A DNA stretch of 58,395 nt, taken from NCBI GenBank assembly GCA_001752465.1, contig MDJB01000045.1, forward strand, positions 1-58,395, in the 5' to 3' direction. Shown here piece after piece: positions 50,047 through 58,395 of this stretch (the stretch's first letter is position 1; each line of letters opens with the position of its first letter). This DNA is from Haemophilus quentini (lineage in GTDB: Bacteria; Pseudomonadota; Gammaproteobacteria; Enterobacterales; Pasteurellaceae). The notes under the pieces are model-generated. The model did no database searches, was not told the DNA's origin, and saw only the letters and a program-made list of their open reading frames with translations. A program made the translations under genes and the position numbers.

Positions 50047-50074
50047 TTCTTTACTTTTATTGGAGAGCAATAAT

Positions 50075-50686
50075 ATGTCAGGTATTTTTACTCAAAGTCC
50101 GGCAAACCGTCGTCGTTATGGCGTGGCAGTATTTGTTGGTATCGTTGCAGGGATTATTTCTGCTTTTGTTAAATGGGGTGCCGAGCATCCATTTCCACCA
50201 CGTAGTCCAATTGATTTCTTTGCGGCTGCTTGTAAAGTGGATATTACTGGTCTAACTCAGGATCAAGTGCTGGCAGTATGTTCCCGTGCGTTTTTAAACC
50301 CACCACACGTGTTCTTACGTGATTATTTAGGTATTGATCCAACAGATGCTGCATTTACCTTTGCGGATCATGCATTCAATTGGATTGGTGTTACCCATAT
50401 GATCTTTTCTTTAGTTTTTGCGATTGGTTATTGCTTAGTCGCAGAACGTTTTCCAAAAATTAAATTTTGGCAAGGCATTGGCGCTGGGATTATTGCTAAT
50501 ATTTGCGTGCACTATATTACCTTCCCAGCACTAGGTTTAACACCACCAGTTGCAGAATGGCCACTATATGAACATATTTCAGAATTAGTTGGTCATATTT
50601 TCTGGTTCTGGAATATCGAGGTTATTCGTCGCGATTTACGTAATCGCTTAACTGGCGAGCCAGATGCGGAGATTCCTTTAGCTTAA
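50075..50686 (+). CDS. yagU: YagU-family inner membrane protein (DUF1440)
   Basis: 203 residues from ATG 50075 behind GGAG; the listed ATG at 50060 is too close to that site. It follows E. coli YagU closely along its length ([35 protein letters not shown], and near the end [17 protein letters not shown]). About four hydrophobic segments. YagU is linked to acid resistance in E. coli; the function here is by homology only. Confidence 0.88.
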   Translation: MSGIFTQSPANRRRYGVAVFVGIVAGIISAFVKWGAEHPFPPRSPIDFFAAACKVDITGLTQDQVLAVCSRAFLNPPHVFLRDYLGIDPTDAAFTFADHAFNWIGVTHMIFSLVFAIGYCLVAERFPKIKFWQGIGAGIIANICVHYITFPALGLTPPVAEWPLYEHISELVGHIFWFWNIEVIRRDLRNRLTGEPDAEIPLA

Positions 50687-50709
50687 GCTAAACAGTATAA
50701 ATTTTGATA

Positions 50710-50748
50710 AAAAACGGGTTAAGACTAATAAGTTTTAACCCGTTTTTT
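50710..50748. terminator. Terminator between yagU and the small basic ORF
   Basis: A 13-bp stem (AAAAACGGGTTAA / TTAACCCGTTTTT) between convergent genes. Confidence 0.9.
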
Positions 50749-50768
50749 GTTGGATAGAGATGCTTTAA

Positions 50769-50921
50769 TTAACAACAAATTTCTTGTACGACAAATTGTA
50801 ATGAATGTCTCGCAAATTGCTGTTGTTTTCGGTGTTTCAAGCGTCTCAAACGTAGATTACGTGATAAAGAGGTTTGTTGTAAATTGGTTTTCTTTTTAAG
50901 AAAAGTTTTGCGTTTTAACAT
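50769..50921 (-). CDS. Small basic ORF downstream of mltF
   Basis: 50 residues, beginning MLKRKTFLKKKTNLQ and ending VVQEICC, very rich in Lys, Arg and Gln. ATG at 50919-50921 overlaps the mltF stop region (stop 50923-50925) and AAGGA lies 8 nt before it. A terminator follows 20 bp after the stop. I do not recognise it. It looks like a translationally coupled small protein, perhaps nucleic-acid or ribosome associated, but translation is unproven. Confidence 0.5.
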   Translation of the reverse strand: MLKRKTFLKKKTNLQQTSLSRNLRLRRLKHRKQQQFARHSLQFVVQEICC

Positions 50922-50922
50922 T

Positions 50923-52374
50923 TTATTTATCCTTTTTTCCTTTTATTTCTTCTGAATTTTCAACCGCACTTTCATTGTTGGCATTATCATTTGTTGTTTG
51001 ATTTTCTTGGACCCGATGATAATTCACAATGCTATTCATATAGCGGCGAATATTTTCTACATATTGATGGGCTTCATAGCCTCGCGCATAGCCGTATTTC
51101 AGTTGGGAATAATAGCGTTTTTCTGCTAATAAAGGCAGATTTTTTTTCACATCGAGCCAATTATCTGGATTTCCTCCAAGGTTTTTAGTTAAACGACGTG
51201 CATCAATTAAGTGGCCTAGTCCCATGTTATAGGCGGCTAAGGCAAACCAAATTCTTTCTTCTTTTTCAATGGTTTCTGGAATTTGATTAATCAGCCAGTG
51301 TAAATATTCTGATCCCGCTTTAATGCTTTGTTCAGGATCTGTTCTATCGCTGATGTTCATATGTTGCGCGGTATCTTTAGTTAACATCATTATGCCACGA
51401 ACGCCTGTAGGTGATGTTGCATCAGGATTCCAATGAGACTCTTGATAAGCGATGGCCGCGAGTAATCGCCAATCTAATTCACCTTTGTATTTTTCAAAGA
51501 GCGGTGAGAATTGTGGCAGTGTATTTTCAATTGCGTTCATATAAGAGCGAGTATCCACGTAATCAAATTGTGAAATATGCCCTAAATATTTTTCTTTTAA
51601 ATTATCTACTAGCCCTGTTTCTTGTGCATTATTCATAAAATTGAGTAAGGCAGCTTGCAGATCATTGTAGGCATTATTTGGTAAATACCAGTGAATGTTT
51701 GCTTCATCAGTAATATCAAAGGCAATGACTAATTCTGGTTTGATTTGTTGGATCGCAGTAATATCAATGGAATTAGCAATGACATAAGGAATTTTACCTT
51801 CAGACAGCTGTAGTAATAGTTCTTCTTGAGTAAACGCTTGATTTCTTTTCCAAGTTAATTGTGGATATTGTTTTTGTAATTCTTTTAGTGTTTCTTCCAA
51901 TGATGAATTGTTAGCGATATAAATTTCTTTCTTGATATCGCCTAGATTTTTAGGGCGTTGTTCATTTTTTCGATAAGCTAATTGCCATGAAGCTGAATGA
52001 TATGCTGGGCCAATTTGGAAACGTTCTGTATTATTAGGATGATATAAAAGGTGAGCCGCAGCTAAATCAATATTATGCTTATCTAACTCATTAAATAATT
52101 GTTCTTGATTATCGAAAGTTTTAATTTCGAGTTCTACACTTAATGAATCAGCAAATGCTTTAGCCAATTCATATTCAAAGCCTCGTTCGCCGTCTTTATT
52201 GATAAAATAAGAAATAGGGTTGTTCATTGTGCCCACAATGAGTGAGCCTCGTTCTTGAATTACTGTATAGTGGTTTTCTTCAGCATGGCGTAGAAATTGC
52301 CATGGGAATACCATATCAATAGCCCAAAGCAATAAAGCCAAGGCAGTAATAATACGTAAAAAGAGACCTTTCAA
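50923..52374 (-). CDS. mltF: Membrane-bound lytic murein transglycosylase F
   Basis: 483 residues. An N-terminal membrane anchor (about 5-25) is followed by a periplasmic substrate-binding-like regulatory domain (about 45-265). The catalytic lytic transglycosylase domain (about 275-440) has Glu in [11 protein letters not shown] and [12 protein letters not shown] chose TTG at 52374, which gives the family's usual MKGLF start. A frame from ATG 52455 runs through the deaD terminator. It cleaves peptidoglycan for recycling or remodelling. Confidence 0.9.
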   Translation of the reverse strand: MKGLFLRIITALALLLWAIDMVFPWQFLRHAEENHYTVIQERGSLIVGTMNNPISYFINKDGERGFEYELAKAFADSLSVELEIKTFDNQEQLFNELDKHNIDLAAAHLLYHPNNTERFQIGPAYHSASWQLAYRKNEQRPKNLGDIKKEIYIANNSSLEETLKELQKQYPQLTWKRNQAFTQEELLLQLSEGKIPYVIANSIDITAIQQIKPELVIAFDITDEANIHWYLPNNAYNDLQAALLNFMNNAQETGLVDNLKEKYLGHISQFDYVDTRSYMNAIENTLPQFSPLFEKYKGELDWRLLAAIAYQESHWNPDATSPTGVRGIMMLTKDTAQHMNISDRTDPEQSIKAGSEYLHWLINQIPETIEKEERIWFALAAYNMGLGHLIDARRLTKNLGGNPDNWLDVKKNLPLLAEKRYYSQLKYGYARGYEAHQYVENIRRYMNSIVNYHRVQENQTTNDNANNESAVENSEEIKGKKDK

Positions 52375-52435
52375 TGATTTTTTCCTATATAAAAATTTTG
52401 CGGGATTGTAGCCAGAATTTAAGCAATAGACAATA

Positions 52436-52461
52436 AAAAGCCCCTTGAGGTTCAAGGGGCT
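52436..52461 (-). terminator. Terminator after deaD
   Basis: AGCCCCTTGA / TCAAGGGGCT with a T-rich tail on the minus strand, 80 bp after the deaD stop. Confidence 0.88.
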
Positions 52462-52543
52462 AATTCTACTTTATCAATAGTGCTAAATTTTAAATGATGC
52501 AAAAACATTAGGAAACAGCACTATTCGTTATATCTTAAGGATA

Positions 52544-54382
52544 TTATCCTCGGCGATCACGGCGTGGTTTATCGCTAAAAGTGCGGTTACTTTTTTCATT
52601 AAATTTACGATTTCCACGATTGTCATCAGTGCGTTCATTACGTCCGCGTTCTCCACGGAAATCGCCACCACGGCCTTTACGTTTACCGTTAAAATCATCG
52701 CTGCCACGCGGACTATCAGACTTCACCTCACCTAAGAAAGACATTTGCATTTGTTTATTCAATACGCGTGTTTTACCGAATTGTTGCAATAATTCTTTCG
52801 GCATACCTTGTGGCAATTCAACGGTAGTGTGATCATCATAAAGTTTGATATGACCAATATAGCGGCTATTGATATCACCTTCGTTAGCAATTGCCCCCAC
52901 GATATGGCGAACTTCTACACCATCCGCACGACCCACTTCAATACGATATAAATCCATTGGTTGTGGATTGCCGTAGCCTTTACGTTCGCCACGACGTTCA
53001 GCTGAACGTGGATTTTCACGTCGATCACCGCGTTCATTACGTTCACGACGACGTTTTTCCATTGGCGGATCTGGAGGAAGAATTAATTTTTGTTTGCCTT
53101 GTAACAACATTAACATTGCTGCAGCAATATCTTCTTGATCCTGCTCGGCTGTGAATAAGTCTTCTAATAAACTACGATATTGTTCTAAATCGTGATGCTC
53201 GAGTTGTTTCGTAATTTTTGTGACGAATTTTTTGCGGCGGCATTCTTGTAACACAAGATGATTTGGCAATTCTACTTCATTGATACCTTTTTTCATTAGG
53301 TGTTCAATATTACGAAGTAAACGACGCTCGCGAGGTTCAACGAACAATAAAGCACGACCAGAACGACCTGCACGACCAGTACGGCCAATTCGGTGTACAT
53401 AAGATTCTGCATCAAGCGGAATGTCGTAGTTCACCACAAGGCTGATACGTTCAATATCAATACCGCGTGCGGCCACATCGGTTGCCACAACGATATCTAA
53501 ACTGCCGTTACGTAAGCGATCGAGGGTTTGTTCGCGCAATTGTTGTGTCATATCACCATTAAGTGCGGCAGAACGGAAACCATTTTTTTCAAGTAGTTCT
53601 GTAATGTCTAAAGTACCTGTTTTAGTGCGAGCAAAGATAATCGTGGCATCAAAATCTTCCACTTCTAAGAAACGAAGAAGGGCTTCATTTTTACGCACGC
53701 CGTGCACATACCAACAACTTTGGTCGATATCTGGAGCATTTTCGTTATTAACTTTGATCTTCACTTCTTTCGGATCATTCATAAAACGTTTCGTAATACG
53801 ACGGATCGGTTCAGGCATTGTTGCAGAGAATAACGCTGTTTGGTGATTTTCTGGTAATTCTGCCATGACGGTTTCTACATCATCAATGAAACCCATACGT
53901 AGCATTTCATCTGCTTCATCTAATACGATAAAACGAAGTTCTGAAAGATTTAATGTTCCACGGCGAATATGGTCAAGAATACGACCTGGTGTACCCACTA
54001 CCACTTGTGCGCCTTGTTTTAATGCACGAAGCTGGATGTCATAACGTTGGCCACCATATAAGGTAACAATGCGGGAGCCATGAGCATATTTAACAAATTG
54101 TTCGCACGCATCGGCAACTTGAATAGCAAGTTCGCGAGTAGGTGCCATCACTAACATTTGTGGATGTTTTTCACTTGGATCGATTTGTGCTAATAAAGGC
54201 AGTGCAAAAGCAGCGGTTTTACCACTACCTGTTTGTGCCATACCTAGCACATCATTGCCACTGAGCAAATGCGGGATACATTCTTGTTGAATTGGAGAAG
54301 GGGTTTCAAAACCTAAGTCAGAAACAGCTTTTAAGATGAACTCAGGTAAGCCTAAGTCATTAAAAGTAATTTTGTCAGTCAT
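52544..54382 (-). CDS. deaD: DEAD-box ATP-dependent RNA helicase DeaD/CsdA
   Basis: 612 residues from ATG 54382; a longer frame from 54415 adds an unlikely [12 protein letters not shown] motif about 28; [22 protein letters not shown] and SATMPEP are present, as is [10 protein letters not shown]. The C-terminal region has an RNA-binding (DbpA-like) domain and an Arg/Gly-rich tail. Acts in ribosome assembly and cold adaptation. The order pnp-nlpI-deaD is the same as in E. coli. Confidence 0.96.
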   Translation of the reverse strand: MTDKITFNDLGLPEFILKAVSDLGFETPSPIQQECIPHLLSGNDVLGMAQTGSGKTAAFALPLLAQIDPSEKHPQMLVMAPTRELAIQVADACEQFVKYAHGSRIVTLYGGQRYDIQLRALKQGAQVVVGTPGRILDHIRRGTLNLSELRFIVLDEADEMLRMGFIDDVETVMAELPENHQTALFSATMPEPIRRITKRFMNDPKEVKIKVNNENAPDIDQSCWYVHGVRKNEALLRFLEVEDFDATIIFARTKTGTLDITELLEKNGFRSAALNGDMTQQLREQTLDRLRNGSLDIVVATDVAARGIDIERISLVVNYDIPLDAESYVHRIGRTGRAGRSGRALLFVEPRERRLLRNIEHLMKKGINEVELPNHLVLQECRRKKFVTKITKQLEHHDLEQYRSLLEDLFTAEQDQEDIAAAMLMLLQGKQKLILPPDPPMEKRRRERNERGDRRENPRSAERRGERKGYGNPQPMDLYRIEVGRADGVEVRHIVGAIANEGDINSRYIGHIKLYDDHTTVELPQGMPKELLQQFGKTRVLNKQMQMSFLGEVKSDSPRGSDDFNGKRKGRGGDFRGERGRNERTDDNRGNRKFNEKSNRTFSDKPRRDRRG

Positions 54383-54502
54383 TAAAATACTCGAATATAA
54401 ATAAGGAAAGCTCAAAGAGGCCTTCGGTTTATTAAGTTGAGTAGAGCGAATGAATTTTTCTATTCGTGCTACTGCAAAGAGCGGTGAGTTTTTGATTGAT
54501 TT

Positions 54503-55447
54503 TTAGAAAACAACCGATTTTGTTACCGCACTTTTCTCTTCTTTTTCGTCTTCTGTTTGAACTGGTTTTAGTTTCATGAGTTCAAACGCGGCAAAACGAT
54601 ACTCAACAAAGTTATAAACCTGATTTGCCATAGCTAGTTTAAATAAAGCTGCCGCTTCATCTACTAGCCCTACATTGAGTTTTTGTTTTGCTAGATAAAA
54701 ATAGGTTTCTGTGAGAATTCCAGCATATTGTTGTGAATTTTCAGCAAATTCACTCGCACGTTGTTGCAATTCTTCTACAGAGATGTGTCCTAAGTAATAT
54801 TGAACGATGTGTGTACCCCAGAAGTCCTCTGATAGCCCTTTTGCTCGTTCAACAAGGTTTGTTTGGGCTTCTTGTGGTTTTAATTTTTGTTCGTTCAAAT
54901 ATAGCCATAAGACACGATAGGGATCTTTTGTATCGGCTTGGTAGAACTGTAAGAAATCTTGCTGAGCAAGATGGTAGCGCCCTACATAATAAAAATTTAA
55001 ACCACGATTAAGGTGGGTATAGTTATAACTTGAATCTAATTCAAACACCGTATTGAATGCTTCCAATGCGCCGTCGTAATCTTCTTCAAGCAATAAATAA
55101 AGCCCTAAGTAATTGTACACTGATGCCATTTTAGGCTGTAATGCAAGGGCTTGAGTAAAATCGTAACGAGCAAGTCCCCATAATCCAAGGGAATCATAGA
55201 GTACGCCACGTTCAAAATGTAGCGATGCTCGTTCTTCATTACTCATTTTTCCAACGAGTAGTACTTGGCTTAATCGCACGATCATCACTTCTTGTTCAAA
55301 GTGAGTATTCGGGTTTTGTTCAGCCAACACGACATGATTTTTAGACACAAAACCGCCCCTAGACTGAACACAGCCTGCAAGGAGTAAGATCGCACATAAG
55401 CTAAATAAATAGACTATAAAATGGCGAGATAAGCGAAAACACCGCAT
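54503..55447 (-). CDS. nlpI: NlpI-like TPR lipoprotein
   Basis: 314 residues. The lipobox LLAGC gives lipidated Cys26. Tetratricopeptide helices follow from about 60 (ASLHFERGVLYDSLGLWGLARYDFTQAL..). In E. coli NlpI partners the peptidase Prc to control peptidoglycan endopeptidases. It lies between pnp and deaD as in enterics. A USS falls at the 3' end in the coding sequence. Confidence 0.88.
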   Translation of the reverse strand: MRCFRLSRHFIVYLFSLCAILLLAGCVQSRGGFVSKNHVVLAEQNPNTHFEQEVMIVRLSQVLLVGKMSNEERASLHFERGVLYDSLGLWGLARYDFTQALALQPKMASVYNYLGLYLLLEEDYDGALEAFNTVFELDSSYNYTHLNRGLNFYYVGRYHLAQQDFLQFYQADTKDPYRVLWLYLNEQKLKPQEAQTNLVERAKGLSEDFWGTHIVQYYLGHISVEELQQRASEFAENSQQYAGILTETYFYLAKQKLNVGLVDEAAALFKLAMANQVYNFVEYRFAAFELMKLKPVQTEDEKEEKSAVTKSVVF

Positions 55448-55481
55448 TTGCTTTCTTTATGCCTAAAAGTTGGAAAACAAC

Positions 55482-55511
55482 AAAACTTGGCAGCGGTTGC
55501 TACCAAGTTTT
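55482..55511 (-). terminator. Hairpin between pnp and nlpI
   Basis: AAAACTTGG / CCAAGTTTT with an inner GC stem. It can end the pnp message or lie in a longer pnp-nlpI transcript. Confidence 0.65.
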
Positions 55512-55528
55512 GATTCTATATTCCAAGA

Positions 55529-57658
55529 TTATTCCTGTTCTTCTACAGAATCTTCTTGGTTAATTTCAGTTTCTTGTTTTGGTGCAAGATCTTTCATGGT
55601 TAAGCGGATACGACCTTGACGATCGATTTCAACCACTTTAACCGTCACTTCTTGACCAACCTGAAGATAATCACTCACTTTTTCTACGCGTTCTTCTGCG
55701 ATTTGAGAAATATGAACTAAACCTTCTTTATTTCCAACGATAGCGACGAATGCACCGAAGTCAGCAAGACGAGTCACTTTACCTTTGTAAATTGCGCCCG
55801 CTTCAACTTCAGCAACGATTTCTTCAATACGTCCCATTACGTTTTTCGCTGCATTACTATCTACTGCGGCAATTTTCACTGTACCATCATCATCAATATC
55901 AATCGATGTACCAGTTTCTTCAGTTAATGAACGAATTGTTGCGCCACCTTTACCAATGACATCTTTGATTTTCTTAGGATCAATTTTCATTGTGTAGATG
56001 CGCGGCGCGTAATCTGAAATATCCGCACGTGGAGCTGAGATTGCCTGTTCCATGACACCAAGAATGTGCATACGTGCACTTTTCGCTTGGTTTAATGCAA
56101 TTTGCATAATTTCAGGGGTGATACCTTCAATTTTGATATCCATTTGAAGTGCTGTGACACCTTCACGTGTGCCCGCCACTTTAAAGTCCATATCACCTAA
56201 GTGGTCTTCATCACCTAAGATATCTGAAAGCACCACAAATTTTTCTTCTTCTTTCACTAAGCCCATTGCAATACCTGCAACAGCAGCTTTAATTGGAACG
56301 CCCGCATCCATTAATGCTAAAGATGCACCACATACAGACGCCATAGAAGAAGAACCATTAGATTCAGTAATTTCAGATACTACACGTACGACATACGGGA
56401 ATTCTGCAAGGCTAGGCATAACCGCCGCTACACCACGTTTTGCTAAACGACCGTGACCGATTTCACGGCGTTTTGGCGAGCCGATCATACCGGTTTCACC
56501 TACAGAGTATGGAGGGAAGTTGTAGTGGAATAAGAAGTGATCTTGACGTTCACCTGTTAATTCATCGATGATTTGTGCATCACGTTCAGTACCTAACGTT
56601 GCAACAGCTAATGCTTGCGTTTCACCACGGGTGAAAATTGCAGAACCGTGAGTACGTGGTAATACACCAGTGCAAATATCTAATGCACGAACGGTATCAA
56701 CGGTACGACCATCAATACGTGGTTCACCTGCAATGATACGGCCACGAACGATTTGGCTTTCAAGTGCGGTGAAAATATCCACAATTTTACCTTCGCTGAT
56801 CTCTTCATCTTCAGCTGTGATTTGTGCAATCACATCCGCTTTAATTGCATCGATCTGTTCGTAACGTGCTTGTTTTTCAGTAATGCGGTATGCATCGCCT
56901 AAACTCGCTTCTGCAATCGCTTTTACTTTGTTGATTAAATCTGTGTTTGGTTGTGGCGCAACCCAATCCCAACGTGGTTTGCCTGCTTCTTTCGCAAATT
57001 CTTTGATCGCTTCAACCACAACTTGTTGTTGTTGATGACCGAATACGACAGCCGCTAACATTTGTTCTTCAGTTAAAATGTCTGCTTCTGATTCAACCAT
57101 TAATACGGCTTTGTCAGTACCTGCAACCACTAAGTCTAAACGGCTTTGTTTTTGTTCAGCCATAGTTGGGTTTAATACGAATTGGTTGTCAATAAAACCA
57201 ACACGTGCTGCACCGATAGGGCCATTGAAAGGCACGCCAGATAAGGTTAATGCTGCAGAAGCACCGATCATTGCCACTAAGTCAGGGCTGATTTGTGGGT
57301 TTACAGAAACCACAGTTGCCACAACTTGGATTTCGTTGAAGAAACCTTCTGGGAATAATGGGCGAATTGGACGGTCGATTAAACGTGCAATTAAAGTTTC
57401 GCCTTCAGATGGACGACCTTCACGTTTAAAGAAACCACCAGGGATTTTACCCGCCGCATAAGTACGCTCTTGGTAGTTTACGGTTAATGGGAAGAAGTCT
57501 TGACCTTCTTTCACATCTTTTTTAGCAACAACAGTCACGAATACCGTGGTATCGTCCATGCTTGCCATAACCGCAGCAGTTGCTTGACGTGCAATCGCGC
57601 CAGTTTCTAGAGTAACGGTATGTTGACCGTATTTAAATTGTTTAACAATTGGATTCAC
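55529..57658 (-). CDS. pnp: Polyribonucleotide nucleotidyltransferase
   Basis: 3'-5' phosphorolytic exoribonuclease, core of the RNA degradosome. 709 residues from GTG 57658; the in-frame ATG 57673 sits on the AAGGAAA ribosome site. Two RNase PH domains (about 1-220 and 310-540), the KH domain ([17 protein letters not shown]) and the S1 domain ([17 protein letters not shown]) follow in order. A long inverted repeat lies in the leader. The acidic C-terminus is short. Confidence 0.97.
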   Translation of the reverse strand: MNPIVKQFKYGQHTVTLETGAIARQATAAVMASMDDTTVFVTVVAKKDVKEGQDFFPLTVNYQERTYAAGKIPGGFFKREGRPSEGETLIARLIDRPIRPLFPEGFFNEIQVVATVVSVNPQISPDLVAMIGASAALTLSGVPFNGPIGAARVGFIDNQFVLNPTMAEQKQSRLDLVVAGTDKAVLMVESEADILTEEQMLAAVVFGHQQQQVVVEAIKEFAKEAGKPRWDWVAPQPNTDLINKVKAIAEASLGDAYRITEKQARYEQIDAIKADVIAQITAEDEEISEGKIVDIFTALESQIVRGRIIAGEPRIDGRTVDTVRALDICTGVLPRTHGSAIFTRGETQALAVATLGTERDAQIIDELTGERQDHFLFHYNFPPYSVGETGMIGSPKRREIGHGRLAKRGVAAVMPSLAEFPYVVRVVSEITESNGSSSMASVCGASLALMDAGVPIKAAVAGIAMGLVKEEEKFVVLSDILGDEDHLGDMDFKVAGTREGVTALQMDIKIEGITPEIMQIALNQAKSARMHILGVMEQAISAPRADISDYAPRIYTMKIDPKKIKDVIGKGGATIRSLTEETGTSIDIDDDGTVKIAAVDSNAAKNVMGRIEEIVAEVEAGAIYKGKVTRLADFGAFVAIVGNKEGLVHISQIAEERVEKVSDYLQVGQEVTVKVVEIDRQGRIRLTMKDLAPKQETEINQEDSVEEQE

Positions 57659-57689
57659 AATGTTTTCCTTCAAAATAATATTTAAAACA

Positions 57690-57803
57690 AAGCTTTATTT
57701 TCCAGATTGCGACTAGCAAAAGAAATCTTTTGTAAAAATAACCGCACTTCGAGTGAGTAAAATTGCTTTTGATAGCCGCACGCTAATGTAGAAAATAAAG
57801 CTT
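57690..57803 (-). promoter_or_regulatory. pnp 5' leader with long inverted repeat (probable RNase III stem)
   Basis: AAGCTTTATTTTC (57690-57702) and GAAAATAAAGCTT (57791-57803) are perfect 13-bp complements 88 nt apart. Inside them GCGACTAGCAAAAG (57709-57722) pairs with CTTTTGATAGCCGC (57766-57779) over 14 bp with one wobble and one mismatch. The stem begins at the predicted transcription start, 32 nt before pnp. E. coli pnp has an analogous RNase III-cut leader for autocontrol. Confidence 0.75.
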
Positions 57804-57807
57804 AAGC

Positions 57808-57837
57808 ATTATACAGGGGTTTTTGTGTGATTGATAA
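57808..57837 (-). promoter_or_regulatory. Candidate pnp promoter
   Basis: On the minus strand, TTATCA (57832-57837) and TATAAT (57808-57813) are 18 bp apart. The predicted start is about 57801, at the edge of the leader stem. Confidence 0.6.
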
Positions 57838-57852
57838 CTTTATTTCATTTAA

Positions 57853-58368
<516 letters not shown>

Positions 58369-58395
58369 CTTTCGAAAAAAGTGAACTGCCCCCAA

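Overview
The window is chromosomal DNA of Haemophilus influenzae or a very close relative. Three things support this: AT-rich DNA, about 38 exact copies of the Haemophilus DNA-uptake core (AAGTGCGGT or its complement ACCGCACTT), and proteins that match remembered H. influenzae families (HktE catalase, KdkA, OpsX, Hap, NrfABCD). A crippled IS1016 copy and a disrupted hap gene are present. No rRNA, tRNA, CRISPR array, complete prophage or tetranucleotide phase-variation tract was seen.

Layout. 1-2.1 kb: a tyrosine-integrase remnant and catalase. 2.1-7.7 kb: pyrH on the minus strand, then a phosphoethanolamine transferase and the fabZ-lpxA-lpxB-rnhB operon (envelope lipid synthesis). 7.8-11.1 kb: an AhpD-like protein, a divergent AraC regulator and an ABC exporter. 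11.2-18.1 kb: rdgB, kdkA (Kdo kinase), opsX (heptosyltransferase), bamC, dapA, bcp and exbB-exbD-tonB. 18.1-19.7 kb: a class II amidotransferase and an IS1016 remnant. 19.7-23.6 kb: the nrfABCD formate-dependent nitrite reductase operon on the minus strand with an FNR-like site. 23.8-29.8 kb: hrpA with a duplicated 3' tail flanking an AT-rich gene with a possible HEPN motif, then two small membrane proteins. 29.9-35.3 kb: a Kef-type antiporter, ssb and uvrA around a LexA-like box. 35.6-40.3 kb: hap, broken by a nonsense codon and a frameshift. 40.4-47.7 kb: a lipoprotein, queA, a structured RNA locus, tgt, a hemerythrin-like protein, a TusA-like protein and yajC-secD-secF. 47.8-58.4 kb: perM, arsC-like, arfA, a frameshifted small gene, yagU, mltF with a small basic ORF, deaD, nlpI, pnp and a YhcH-family gene.

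The most interesting non-housekeeping signals are these. (1) A self-contained transcription unit lies between queA and tgt, with a near-consensus promoter, three hairpins and an intrinsic terminator; an open frame runs through the terminator without a stop. (2) The hrpA 3' end is duplicated around a foreign-looking gene. (3) arfA has an internal terminator that would give a non-stop mRNA. (4) The pnp leader has a long inverted repeat resembling the RNase III autoregulatory stem of E. coli. By memory of the strain Rd gene order, the window also joins segments that are far apart there, and it lacks the type III mod/res genes next to rnhB and the lgtC region near opsX. Those comparisons were not computed here.
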